From positions 1 through 36,914 of the forward strand of contig CAZZHH010000033.1 of the NCBI GenBank assembly GCA_964653595.1: 36,914 bases of DNA, in the 5' to 3' direction. A program made the translations under genes and the position numbers. Below the pieces are notes generated by a model. That model ran no database searches, was not told the origin of the DNA, and saw nothing but the letters and a program-made list of their open reading frames with translations. Shown in pieces: positions 23,210-31,667 of this stretch; position 1 is the stretch's first letter, and each line of letters starts with the position of its first letter. The DNA is from JBAXTE01 sp964653595 (lineage in GTDB: Bacteria; Bacteroidota; Bacteroidia; Bacteroidales; WCHB1-69).

Positions 23210-25840
23210 TTATTCTATTCCAAATTTCATCTCCTCCTCTGGTGTTTTAGGACTTCTAAAGACAATTTTTGAGTCATCTACATCCATCACAATATGAGAG
23301 TTTGGGACTACATTCTCTTTCAAAATAGCAATCGCAAGTTCGTCTAAAATCTTTTTTTGAATCATTCGTTTCAACGGCCTTGCACCGAATTGAGCGTCAT
23401 ATCCCTCTTTTTGCAAAAAGAGCAAACAATTATCCGTAATATTAAAGCTAATATTTTGAATAGCAAGCACCTCTACTAGATTACGTAATTGAATATGGAT
23501 AATTTCTAAAAGATCATTTTTGGAAAGAGGACGGAACATTACCACTTCATCAATTCTATTTAAAAATTCAGGTCTTATAGTTTGTTTCAATAAATTTTGA
23601 AGCTCTTTTTTAGTCTTTTCAATTACTTTTTCAGAATTAATCTCGGTAATATTTTCAAAGTTATCGCGAATTAAATCAGATCCAAAATTAGAGGTCATGA
23701 TTATGATCGTATTTTTAAAATTGGCTGTACGTCCTTTGTTATCGGTTAACCGACCATCTTCTAGTACTTGGAGTAAAACATTAAATGTATCTGGATGTGC
23801 TTTTTCAATCTCATCCAAAAGGACTACCGAATATGGCTTTCTTCGGACAGCTTCCGTTAATTGTCCTCCTTCATCGTAACCAACATACCCTGGGGGAGCT
23901 CCCACTAAGCGAGAGACAGAGTGTCTCTCTTGATACTCGCTCATATCAATTCTTGTAAGAAGTTTTTCATCATCAAAAAGATATTCAGCTAACGCTTTCG
24001 CTAATTCAGTTTTTCCAACGCCTGTTGTACCCATAAAAAGGAAAGATCCTACTGGTCTATTTTTATCAGATAATCCAGTTCTACTTCTACGAATGGCCGA
24101 AGCAACAGCATTTATAGCCTCATCTTGCCCAACAACTCGTTTATGAAGTTCTCTTTCTATAAACAAAAGTTTTTCTTTTTCAGATTGTAACATTTTATTT
24201 GCAGGTATGCCAGTCCATCGTGAAATAACTTCGGCAATATCTTCCGCTAAAATCTCTTCTCTCACTAATTTCTTTTCTTCCTTGTCTTTGCTATTCAACT
24301 TCTCGACAATAGATTTTAGCTCAACCTCTTTGCTTGGTAATAAACCATACCGAATTTCAGCAACCTTTCCTAAATCGCCTTCCCGTTCAGCTTTATCAGC
24401 TTGAAATTTTAAATTTTCTATGGTTTGTTTAATCGTTTGAATATTAACAACGATAGACTTTTCATCATTCCAAATAGCCATAAGTTGTTTTCTATCTTCC
24501 ATTAAGTCAGCCAATTGTTTAGATATTTGACTAATTCTATCATCATCTTTTTCTCGTTTAAAGGCTTCTCGTTCTATTTCGAGTTGTTGAATTTTACGAT
24601 CCAAAACATCAATCTCTTCGGGCTTTGAATTCATCTCAAGTCTGAGATGAGCAGCTGCTTCATCTATTAAATCGATCGCCTTATCGGGCAAGAATCTGTC
24701 GGTGATATAACGCAAAGAAAGCTGAACTGCAGCTACAATAGCTTCATCTTTAATTCTTACTTTATGATAATTCTCGTACCTCTCTTTAATACCTCTTAAT
24801 ATGGATATGGCATCTTCCTCGTTAGGTTCATCGATAAACACTTTTTGGAATCTGCGCTCGAGAGCTTTATCTTTTTCAAAATATTTTTGAAACTCATTAA
24901 ACGTTGTTGCACCAATGGCTCTTAATTCGCCTCTTGCTAATGCTGGTTTTAATATATTTGCTGCGTCCATCGCTCCCTCTCCTCCACCAGCACCCACCAA
25001 GGTATGAATCTCATCGATAAACAAAATCACCCTTCCTTCTGATGCAGTTACCTCTTTGACAACTGCTTTAAGACGTTCTTCAAACTCACCTTTATATTTT
25101 GCTCCTGCAATCAATGCACCCATGTCGAGCGAGAAGATCTCTTTATTTAACAAATCTTCTGGCACATCCCCATTTACAATTCTAAATGCTAATCCCTCTG
25201 CGATAGCCGTCTTTCCAACCCCCGGCTCCCCAACTAAAATTGGATTATTTTTACTTCTCCTTGCTAATATTTGTAAAACCCTTCGAATCTCTGCATCTCT
25301 TCCTATAACAGGATCTAATTTACCGTTTTTGGCTCTTTCAATTAAATTAATTGCATATTTCGATAAAGATTGATAGGTATCTTCTGCACTTTTACTGGTA
25401 ACTTTTTCACCATTTCTAAGTTCTAAAATTGCTCTTTTGAGTTCCGCTTCCTTAACCCCAAGGTCTTTTAATAAAATAGAGACAGGATCATTTAATTGAA
25501 TCAATCCAATGATGAGATGTTCAAGAGATATAAATTCGTCTTTAAACTCTTTAGAAGATTTTTCTGCTTTAATCAATAATTCATTAGCAGACCGACTAAG
25601 GTATTTCTCTCCTCCATCAGCTTTGATATAATTATTCAAAATTTTATCTAGAGAAGATTGTAAAACTTGATCATTAACCGAAAGTTTTTTGAATAAAAAT
25701 TGCAAAACATAAGTATCCTCCTCGAAGATTCCTTTCAATATATGACCACATTCGATATAAGAATGTCCCATATCTATTGCAAGTTGCTGGGCTCGATGAA
25801 TTGCTTCTTGCGATTTTACTGTAAATTTATCAAATTGCAT
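23210..25840 (-). CDS. clpB: ATP-dependent chaperone/disaggregase ClpB
   Basis: Hexameric AAA+ unfoldase that rescues aggregated proteins with DnaK. 876 residues, full length. N-domain about 1-145; NBD1 with Walker A GEPGVGKT (204-211) and Walker B LFIDEIHTL; coiled-coil middle domain about 400-530 (which separates ClpB from ClpA/ClpX); NBD2 with Walker A GTTGVGKT (604-611) and VVLLDEIEKAHPD; C-terminal GARPLKRMIQKKI. No ClpP-binding IGL/F loop seen. It begins 20 bp after the thioredoxin gene, so the two are probably cotranscribed. Confidence 0.97.
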   Translation of the reverse strand: MQFDKFTVKSQEAIHRAQQLAIDMGHSYIECGHILKGIFEEDTYVLQFLFKKLSVNDQVLQSSLDKILNNYIKADGGEKYLSRSANELLIKAEKSSKEFKDEFISLEHLIIGLIQLNDPVSILLKDLGVKEAELKRAILELRNGEKVTSKSAEDTYQSLSKYAINLIERAKNGKLDPVIGRDAEIRRVLQILARRSKNNPILVGEPGVGKTAIAEGLAFRIVNGDVPEDLLNKEIFSLDMGALIAGAKYKGEFEERLKAVVKEVTASEGRVILFIDEIHTLVGAGGGEGAMDAANILKPALARGELRAIGATTFNEFQKYFEKDKALERRFQKVFIDEPNEEDAISILRGIKERYENYHKVRIKDEAIVAAVQLSLRYITDRFLPDKAIDLIDEAAAHLRLEMNSKPEEIDVLDRKIQQLEIEREAFKREKDDDRISQISKQLADLMEDRKQLMAIWNDEKSIVVNIQTIKQTIENLKFQADKAEREGDLGKVAEIRYGLLPSKEVELKSIVEKLNSKDKEEKKLVREEILAEDIAEVISRWTGIPANKMLQSEKEKLLFIERELHKRVVGQDEAINAVASAIRRSRTGLSDKNRPVGSFLFMGTTGVGKTELAKALAEYLFDDEKLLTRIDMSEYQERHSVSRLVGAPPGYVGYDEGGQLTEAVRRKPYSVVLLDEIEKAHPDTFNVLLQVLEDGRLTDNKGRTANFKNTIIIMTSNFGSDLIRDNFENITEINSEKVIEKTKKELQNLLKQTIRPEFLNRIDEVVMFRPLSKNDLLEIIHIQLRNLVEVLAIQNISFNITDNCLLFLQKEGYDAQFGARPLKRMIQKKILDELAIAILKENVVPNSHIVMDVDDSKIVFRSPKTPEEEMKFGIE

Positions 25841-25860
25841 AATTGTAATATTTGAAAATT

Positions 25861-26160
25861 CTATGTGTGTTGGTTAATAACTTGAATCAGTTGATTCTTT
25901 TGTGCTACTCCTGACTGTCTCCAAACTGGCCTTCCGTTTTGAAAAATCATTAAAGTTGGAACGCTACTTATCTGAAATTGATTTGCAATTGATTGATTCT
26001 TATCTATATCAATTTTTAAAATTCGAGCCTTTCCAGAGATCTCTTTGGAAAGATCCTCTAAAATCTTCGATTGCGTTTTACATGGGGCGCACCAACTAGC
26101 ATAAAAATCAACCACTGTTGGTTGTTCGCTCTCAAGTATTTTATTAAAACTCTCTTTCAT
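25861..26160 (-). CDS. Thioredoxin-family protein
   Basis: 99 residues, a single thioredoxin fold without signal peptide, hence cytoplasmic. Active-site WCAPCK with Cys24 and Cys27 (Ala in place of the Gly of classical WCGPC), cis-Pro in SVPTLMIF, and the downstream GRPVWRQSGV. Located between hsp20 and clpB, it may reduce disulfides in stress-damaged client proteins; that link is inference from position. Confidence 0.92.
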   Translation of the reverse strand: MKESFNKILESEQPTVVDFYASWCAPCKTQSKILEDLSKEISGKARILKIDIDKNQSIANQFQISSVPTLMIFQNGRPVWRQSGVAQKNQLIQVINQHT

Positions 26161-26247
26161 CGTTAACTAACGTTTTAAACTAGACACTTTATCATTAAAA
26201 TTGGTCATTTTTGGTTTTTTGAATCTGAAAACTGAAATCTAAACAAA

Positions 26248-26273
26248 TCAGCCAGTCGAAAATAACTGGCTGA
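26248..26273 (-). terminator. Hairpin terminator after hsp20
   Basis: TCAGCCAGT (26248-26256) and ACTGGCTGA (26265-26273) form a perfect 9-bp stem with an 8-nt loop, 10 bp past the hsp20 stop. On the minus strand it is followed by TTTGTTTAG. It separates hsp20 from the thioredoxin-clpB pair. Confidence 0.7.
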
Positions 26274-26283
26274 CTCACATAAA

Positions 26284-26721
26284 TTATCGTATCTCAATTT
26301 GTTTGATCGGCTTAGGTTTTGAATCTTCTTTCTTAGGAATCATAACCGTTAAAATTCCGTTCTCATATTTAGCTTCAATTTTTTCTCCATCCACAATCCT
26401 TGGCAAAGTAAAAGAACGGCTAAAAGATTGATAACTAAACTCTTTCCGTGTAAAACATTGACCCTCTTTCGATTCATTTTCAACTTTTTTATCCGATGAA
26501 ATGGTCAACAAACTGTTGTTCAACTCAATCTTAAAATCGTTTTTATCAAAACCTGGTACCGACATCTCAACCTCATACCCATTTTCATCCTCTTTGATAT
26601 TTACTGCAGGTAATGTGGTATTGGTACTTGAATAATTTCTTGTAGTCCAATCAAACATATCGTTTTCAAAAAGACGATCGAACATACTTGGCATTTGATT
26701 TGAAAATCTTACTATTGACAT
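26284..26721 (-). CDS. Small heat-shock protein, Hsp20/alpha-crystallin family
   Basis: ATP-independent holdase that traps unfolding proteins for later refolding by DnaK/ClpB. 145 residues: N-terminal FDRLFENDMFDW, alpha-crystallin domain about 38-130 with VNIKEDENGYEVEMSVPGF, FSRSFTLPRIVDGEKIEAKY and the conserved A-x-x-x-n-GxLT motif as NGILTVMIPKK, then a short tail with the IxI-like PIKQIEI. Unlike most genes here it has a textbook Shine-Dalgarno sequence. Confidence 0.96.
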   Translation of the reverse strand: MSIVRFSNQMPSMFDRLFENDMFDWTTRNYSSTNTTLPAVNIKEDENGYEVEMSVPGFDKNDFKIELNNSLLTISSDKKVENESKEGQCFTRKEFSYQSFSRSFTLPRIVDGEKIEAKYENGILTVMIPKKEDSKPKPIKQIEIR

Positions 26722-26729
26722 AACTTTTT

Positions 26730-26735
26730 CCTCCT
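26730..26735 (-). promoter_or_regulatory. Strong Shine-Dalgarno AGGAGG of hsp20
   Basis: On the minus strand AGGAGG lies 8 nt before the hsp20 ATG. Bacteroidota rarely use Shine-Dalgarno pairing, and no other gene of this window shows one this strong, so it probably marks special translational control or very high expression. Confidence 0.75.
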
Positions 26736-27014
26736 ATTTTTAATTATTAATGTTATTTTTAAATTTTCAGATATAACCATTCAAAAAAAATACCAATACA
26801 TCCAGAATTTTTCAAATTTAATCATAAATAACTATATTACAACTACTTATAAAGTATCCTATAAAAATCAGCCCTATGTCATTATGTCATAACAACTTAA
26901 AAAAAACAGACAATATGACACAAAACACATTATATTTCCAATTTTATAATTGACTTAGAATTGACTTTTTTTTTATAATTTTACTTCAACAATCAACAAA
27001 TAAAATATAAAAGC

Positions 27015-28742
27015 ATGAAATCTTACTTTTTATTATCCATCGCACTTATATTATCTATCTATAGTCTAGCCCAGAAAAAAAACAAAATAGATTTTAGCAA
27101 GGGACAAAGATCCATCTATTATGCCCGTTTTGAAGGGGGCAAACCAGATGAGGAATCAAATCCGATCATTGTGACCATGGAAGGAAAATGTAGCATTTCC
27201 CGAGAAAGTTTTGGAGAAAAAAAGATGATTTCGCAGGTTCCGACTGAGTTGGGTTTTGTGATGTTGGATTCTGCTAAATATTATCAAACTGCGATTTTGC
27301 AATCTGGAGAACATATCATGACGGAAACAGCTTTTAACAAACTGCCCAAGTTGCAACCCACCGATAAAAAAGATACCATATTGGGATTCGAATGCAGCGT
27401 ATTCACCACTAATATCCGATCCAACCGGGTTGATATTTCCGTTTACAAAGAGAGCCAAGGTGTTAAAGCAACCCCTCTCCCATCCGTTGGCATCCCCGAT
27501 GGAATTGCGCTACGGATTCTCATCAACGGCAACACAGAAATCAGGGCATATAATATTGTGGAAAACATCGCTTCGCAAAAACTAGTGCTTTCTTCTAAAT
27601 ATAAAACAGTCACAGGAGCAGCTTATCGAGCAAAAATTTCGGCAGGATACATCACCACCATTCCCATTTTCCAAAACCAGCAATTATGCTTTGATTGTAT
27701 TGACACCACCATTCAAAATGATTTACTCATTTACAATACCATTGCCGGTAAAGGAACCGTGGTTTTAAAAAAAGTGCACATTCCGAAACTTGAAAAAGGT
27801 TTATTGTTTGCTGAGCTGACAGAATTTTCCAATGGGGATGCTTACGACCGAACCGGATCAGTATTTATCATCCCTGACAATTACCCACTGACATTTTTGA
27901 CGGGCTGTTTGGAAGGCGTGGATAAGCTTCCGATTTTTACTGGGAAAAACGGAAAAAAGTACCAAGGCATGGTTGTTACTGAAAATTACGAACCCATTGT
28001 TGAACTAATCCGGTTTTACACTCCCTTTGGTGTGAAACATTTCAACAATCAGGTGGCGGTTGAAGGCCTCATATGGAACGATTCTGCCTATTACAAACAA
28101 GACATCACCCCGTTGATGCCATATTTAAAAGAGAGTGTTTGGATCGGTGCATTTATCGGCAACTACGACAAGGGGGGGCATAAAATCAATCTTTCGCTCA
28201 AACATTACCCTGAATCGAAGGAGGTGGAACAAAACTCATCAACTACTTCAAAACCTTGGTTTAAGCCACTATTTTGCACCAACAATATATTGGAAATGGC
28301 TGGACAGGAATACGCCACCATGTTCGATCAGGATTCATTGACTATTACATTTACGGTTCCAGAAAATGTCACAAACTTAAAACTGCGATACATTACCACA
28401 GGTCATGGAGGCTGGGATGGTGGTGATGAATTCAACCCAAAGGAGAATGAGATATTTGTTGACGGCAAAAAAGTATATGGGTTTATCCCTTGGCGGACCG
28501 ATTGTGGAACATACCGTTTAACCAACCCAGCATCCGGCAATTTCTGGAACGGCACCTCGTCTAGTGATTACAGTCGCTCTGGTTGGTGTCCGGGTACCGC
28601 CACCAATCCGATAGATATCCCAATCCCATCTCTTTCGGCGGGAAAACATACGATGAAAATAGCCATAAAACAAGGAGCACCAGAAGGAAGTAGCTTTAGT
28701 TCTTGGAATATTTCCGGAATCCTGATTGGGGAACTAAAATAA
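27015..28742 (+). CDS. PNGase F-like peptide-N-glycosidase with N-terminal accessory domain
   Basis: Probable secreted amidase releasing N-linked glycans from asparagine. 575 residues: signal peptide MKSYFLLSIALILSIYSLA; residues 20-240 a GLPGLI-like accessory domain (ILGFECSVFTTNIRSNRVDI, IPDGIALRILINGNTEIRAYNI); 290-400 the first jelly-roll of PNGase F type (FYTPFGVKHFNN, YYKQDITPLMPYLKESVWIG, NYDKGGHKINLSL); 415-575 the second (YITTGHGGWDGGDEFNPKEN, FIPWRTDCGTYRL, RSGWCPGTATNPIDIPI). The Glu in GGDEF aligns by eye with PNGase F Glu206; other catalytic residues I could not place. No T9SS or lipobox signal, so likely periplasmic. Enzymatic activity is inferred. Confidence 0.85.
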   Translation: MKSYFLLSIALILSIYSLAQKKNKIDFSKGQRSIYYARFEGGKPDEESNPIIVTMEGKCSISRESFGEKKMISQVPTELGFVMLDSAKYYQTAILQSGEHIMTETAFNKLPKLQPTDKKDTILGFECSVFTTNIRSNRVDISVYKESQGVKATPLPSVGIPDGIALRILINGNTEIRAYNIVENIASQKLVLSSKYKTVTGAAYRAKISAGYITTIPIFQNQQLCFDCIDTTIQNDLLIYNTIAGKGTVVLKKVHIPKLEKGLLFAELTEFSNGDAYDRTGSVFIIPDNYPLTFLTGCLEGVDKLPIFTGKNGKKYQGMVVTENYEPIVELIRFYTPFGVKHFNNQVAVEGLIWNDSAYYKQDITPLMPYLKESVWIGAFIGNYDKGGHKINLSLKHYPESKEVEQNSSTTSKPWFKPLFCTNNILEMAGQEYATMFDQDSLTITFTVPENVTNLKLRYITTGHGGWDGGDEFNPKENEIFVDGKKVYGFIPWRTDCGTYRLTNPASGNFWNGTSSSDYSRSGWCPGTATNPIDIPIPSLSAGKHTMKIAIKQGAPEGSSFSSWNISGILIGELK

Positions 28743-28874
28743 TTGAATCCTTAAACATGTACAATAGGTACTTTATCAACAACTTATGACTTTTTGTAAT
28801 AATCCCACCCGTGTATTAAAGAAAAAAAATCATCGAATTAGATAAAAAAAAGTGAAAATATTACTCATTATGAT

Positions 28875-28882
28875 TAATTTTG
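28875..28882 (+). promoter_or_regulatory. Promoter -7 box of the DUF5606 gene
   Basis: TAATTTTG followed by GAGCC, a full TAnnTTTG match 47 bp upstream of the ATG. No clear -33 box. Confidence 0.5.
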
Positions 28883-28929
28883 GAGCCAAAAAATATTACT
28901 AAATACAAATTAAACTAAAAAGATAACGA

Positions 28930-29358
28930 ATGAAACTAAGCGAAATTCTTTCCATTTCAGGAAAAAGCGGACTATACATACTTGTATCAAGAAGTAAAAG
29001 CGGAGTAATTGTAGAATCTATATCTGACAAAAAACGATTTCCTGCATTTGCTACCGACCGCATCAGTTCACTAGAAGAGATAAGCATGTTTACTTACGAT
29101 AAAGATGTCCCCTTGAAAGAGGTCTTAAAATCAATATTCGACAAAGAAAATGGAGGAAAAGCAATAGATCCAAAATCTGACACAAAATTATTGAAAGAAT
29201 ACATGGAAGCCGTCCTTCCCGAATTCGATCGCGACCGCGTTTATGTATCGGACATGAAGAAACTTTTTACATGGTATAATTTACTACAAGAAAACAATAT
29301 GTTGGATTTTTCAGAAACGGAAGTTACTGAAGAGACTCCAGTTTCTGAAGAAAAATAA
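28930..29358 (+). CDS. DUF5606 family protein
   Basis: 142 residues, soluble, no signal peptide. The start MKLSEILSISGKSGLYILVS and the block SDMKKLFTWYNLLQENNMLDF are typical of this Bacteroidota-restricted family of unknown function; the N-terminal half looks like a small beta-barrel and the C-terminal half is helical with an acidic Thr/Glu tail. Single-gene unit, with promoter at 28875 and terminator at 29369. Function not known. Confidence 0.82.
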   Translation: MKLSEILSISGKSGLYILVSRSKSGVIVESISDKKRFPAFATDRISSLEEISMFTYDKDVPLKEVLKSIFDKENGGKAIDPKSDTKLLKEYMEAVLPEFDRDRVYVSDMKKLFTWYNLLQENNMLDFSETEVTEETPVSEEK

Positions 29359-29368
29359 TTCAATTATT

Positions 29369-29394
29369 AAGTCCGCTACTGCGGACTTTTTTTT
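29369..29394 (+). terminator. Intrinsic terminator after the DUF5606 gene
   Basis: AAGTCCGC (29369-29376) and GCGGACTT (29381-29388), loop TACT, followed by a run of T to 29394. Classical hairpin plus U-tract. Confidence 0.92.
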
Positions 29395-29414
29395 AAATCT
29401 TGAAATCCATACAG

Positions 29415-30185
29415 ATGAAACGTATTGAAAAATTAGTAGTGACTGAAGTCAAGCAGCTGAATCATGAGCACTTTGTCATTTATGCCAAAAGCATGCATGA
29501 CTTATCAGATGTGTTGCCCGGACAATTTGTAAACATTGACGTCCCAGATTCGAAGACAACCTTTTTACGTCGCCCAATCAGTGTCCACGATGTCCGCCTT
29601 TCCGACAACAGCATCGGCTTTTTCATCAAGGTTGTAGGTTGCGGAACCCGCCATCTTTCCGGATATAGTGTTGGCGACCAACTGGACACTTTGTATCCTT
29701 TAGGGAATGGGTTTGAATATCAAAATGCTAAAAAACCTTTGCTGATCGGGGGAGGATGTGGAGTTGCCCCACTATTGTATCTGGCAAAGAAGATGGTTGA
29801 ATCGGGTGTTCGTCCCACCATTCTTTTTGGAGCCCGCAATGCGGAGGGCATTCACATGGTTGAGGATTTCAGCAAATTGGGGGATGTGATGATCTCCACC
29901 GAAGATGGTTCGATGGGTGAAAAAGGAATGGTGACTACTAATTCCGTTTTCAATTCAATCAACACTTTCGACAAAGTATTTGTGTGCGGTCCCGACCCGA
30001 TGATGAAAGCGGTGGCGGCAAAAGCGATAGCGGCCGGAGTGGAATGCGAAGTCTCACTCGAAAACACCATGGCTTGCGGCATCGGCGCTTGTCTTTGCTG
30101 TGTTACCGATACAATAGAGGGTCACAAATGTGTATGTACCGAAGGTCCGGTGTTTAACGTAAATCAACTGAAATGGCAAATCTAA
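29415..30185 (+). CDS. pyrK: Dihydroorotate dehydrogenase (NAD+) electron-transfer subunit
   Basis: FAD/[2Fe-2S] partner of PyrD that passes electrons from dihydroorotate to NAD+. Domains: FAD-binding barrel with FLRRPISVHD, NAD-binding Rossmann with IGGGCGVAPLLYLAKK, and a C-terminal 2Fe-2S motif ACGIGACLCCVTD with HKCVC. I use the ATG at 29415 (MKRIEKL); a TTG at 29400 is in frame but lies only 6 nt beyond the U-tract of the preceding terminator. The gene overlaps pyrD by 13 bp, so production is coupled one to one. No promoter box was found between the terminator and the start. Confidence 0.93.
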   Translation: MKRIEKLVVTEVKQLNHEHFVIYAKSMHDLSDVLPGQFVNIDVPDSKTTFLRRPISVHDVRLSDNSIGFFIKVVGCGTRHLSGYSVGDQLDTLYPLGNGFEYQNAKKPLLIGGGCGVAPLLYLAKKMVESGVRPTILFGARNAEGIHMVEDFSKLGDVMISTEDGSMGEKGMVTTNSVFNSINTFDKVFVCGPDPMMKAVAAKAIAAGVECEVSLENTMACGIGACLCCVTDTIEGHKCVCTEGPVFNVNQLKWQI

Positions 30186-31087
30186 AAGTAAATATTGGCA
30201 AACTGGAGTTTAAGAATCCAGTAACAACCGCTTCTGGAACATTTGGCTACGGCCCCGAATATGAAGATTTTCTGAACATCGACTCATTAGGTGGAATCAT
30301 CGTGAAAGGAACCACCATTCATCATCGTGAAGGGAACCCCTATCCACGGATGGCGGAAACCCCTTCGGGAATGTTGAACGCCGTCGGGTTGCAAAACAAC
30401 GGAGTGGACTATTTCATCGAAAAGATCTATCCTAAGATAAAACATTACAACACCAACATCATTGTAAACGTCTCTGGTTCAACGTTGGAAGATTACATTG
30501 CCGTGGCCGAAAGGCTCAACGATTTAGATGAAATACCGGCCATCGAGCTCAACATCTCCTGCCCCAACGTAAAAGAGGGCGGAATGGCATTTGGCACTTC
30601 GTGTGCATCGGCTCAAGCCGTGACTAAAGCCGTAAGAGATGTCTACAAGAAAACCATGATTGTAAAACTGTCGCCAAACGTAACCAACATTGCAGAAATT
30701 GCCAAATCGGTGGAAGATTGCGGCGCGGATAGTGTCTCATTAATCAACACTTTGTTGGGGATGGCCATCGATGCAGAGCGTCGCAGACCTGTACTTTCGA
30801 CAATAACTGGAGGATTATCAGGGCCAGCGGTGAAACCTATTGCCCTTCGCATGGTCTGGCAAGTGAGCAAAGCCGTGAAAATTCCGATCGTGGGACTGGG
30901 TGGAATCATGAACGCAACCGATGCCATCGAATTTTTCTTGGCTGGCGCAACCGCCATTCAGGTAGGTACGGCAAACTTTATCGACCCAGCAATATCTGAA
31001 AAAATTGTATTGGGCATTGATGAATATTTAAATAGGCATAAGTTCAATTCCATACAAGACATCATTGGAGCTTTAAATGAAAAGTAA
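30173..31087 (+). CDS. pyrD: Dihydroorotate dehydrogenase catalytic subunit, class 1B
   Basis: Fourth step of pyrimidine synthesis, with FMN and NAD+ as acceptor via PyrK. 304 residues. FMN/substrate motifs TASGTFGYG, NISCPNVKEGG with the catalytic Cys130 of cytosolic class 1 enzymes, KLSPNV, SLINTLLGMAID and the phosphate-binding VGLGGIMNATDAIEFFLAGA. The C-terminus KFNSIQDIIGALNEK is intact. A decayed second copy of the last 45 or so codons lies at 31668-31800. Confidence 0.96.
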   Translation: MANLKVNIGKLEFKNPVTTASGTFGYGPEYEDFLNIDSLGGIIVKGTTIHHREGNPYPRMAETPSGMLNAVGLQNNGVDYFIEKIYPKIKHYNTNIIVNVSGSTLEDYIAVAERLNDLDEIPAIELNISCPNVKEGGMAFGTSCASAQAVTKAVRDVYKKTMIVKLSPNVTNIAEIAKSVEDCGADSVSLINTLLGMAIDAERRRPVLSTITGGLSGPAVKPIALRMVWQVSKAVKIPIVGLGGIMNATDAIEFFLAGATAIQVGTANFIDPAISEKIVLGIDEYLNRHKFNSIQDIIGALNEK

Positions 31088-31274
31088 TTCTCTCTGTTGG
31101 TGATTATATACAAAAGTTTATATTTCGAAATAAATTCAGTATGTTTGGCGTATCGATCTGAGCTTAACTAACGATTGCCTTTTTAAATATCATTGACCTT
31201 GAAAAATGAATTGCGAAAGCTTATTTTAAAACCTTCTTGAGTAAAAAATAGTAAAAACTTATAAAAAACAGTTA

Positions 31275-31664
31275 ATGAATAAAAAAATATTGCTTTTTGT
31301 ATCTATAGTGTTGTTGTATGTTGGTGGATGTGCGCCAAGTTTTAAAACCTTTGTTCATGCACCCAAGGGGAATTTTGCAAAATCGCATGAATCTTTGATA
31401 ATGAATTATGTTTGTTGGGATGGCACCAAATGGACTGCAAAATTGATAGGAAAAACATTTATTCATGCTCCATATGGAGATTTTTCTAAATCGCACGAAG
31501 ACTCAATTATTAACTACACTTGCTGGGATCGAACCTTTTGGACCGCAAAGGTAGTTGGAGGTAAATTTATTCATGCACCAAATGGGGATTTCTCTAAATC
31601 CCACAAAGACTTAATCCTGAACTACATAACATGGGATGGAACATGTTGGACTGAACGCATATAA
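31275..31664 (+). CDS. Small lipoprotein of three 36-residue repeats
   Basis: 129 residues. A type II signal peptide ends GGC with lipid-bearing Cys19. The mature protein is almost wholly three tandem repeats beginning at Phe26, Phe62 and Phe98, exactly 36 residues apart. Consensus: F-I/V-H-A-P-x-G-D/N-F-S/A-K-S-H-E/K, then a hydrophobic L/S-I-I/L-N-Y, then x-x-W-D-x-T-x-W-T. Each unit keeps two His, one Asn-Tyr pair and two Trp; repeats 1 and 2 also keep a Cys before the first Trp. I do not recognise the family. Regular His/Trp spacing would suit a ligand- or metal-binding repeat, which is speculation. It sits in an apparent insertion next to a pyrD remnant. Confidence 0.7.
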   Translation: MNKKILLFVSIVLLYVGGCAPSFKTFVHAPKGNFAKSHESLIMNYVCWDGTKWTAKLIGKTFIHAPYGDFSKSHEDSIINYTCWDRTFWTAKVVGGKFIHAPNGDFSKSHKDLILNYITWDGTCWTERI

Positions 31665-31667
31665 TAA

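Noticed and set aside
23197..23211. AAATTTT/AAAATTT inverted repeat at the clpB stop as a terminator
   Set aside because: Pure A/T stem of low stability that overlaps the stop region; expected by chance in this AT-rich sequence.
29400..29414. TTG start for pyrK five codons upstream of the ATG
   Set aside because: It begins 6 nt after the U-tract of the DUF5606 terminator and leaves no room for a leader; the ATG at 29415 gives the usual N-terminus.
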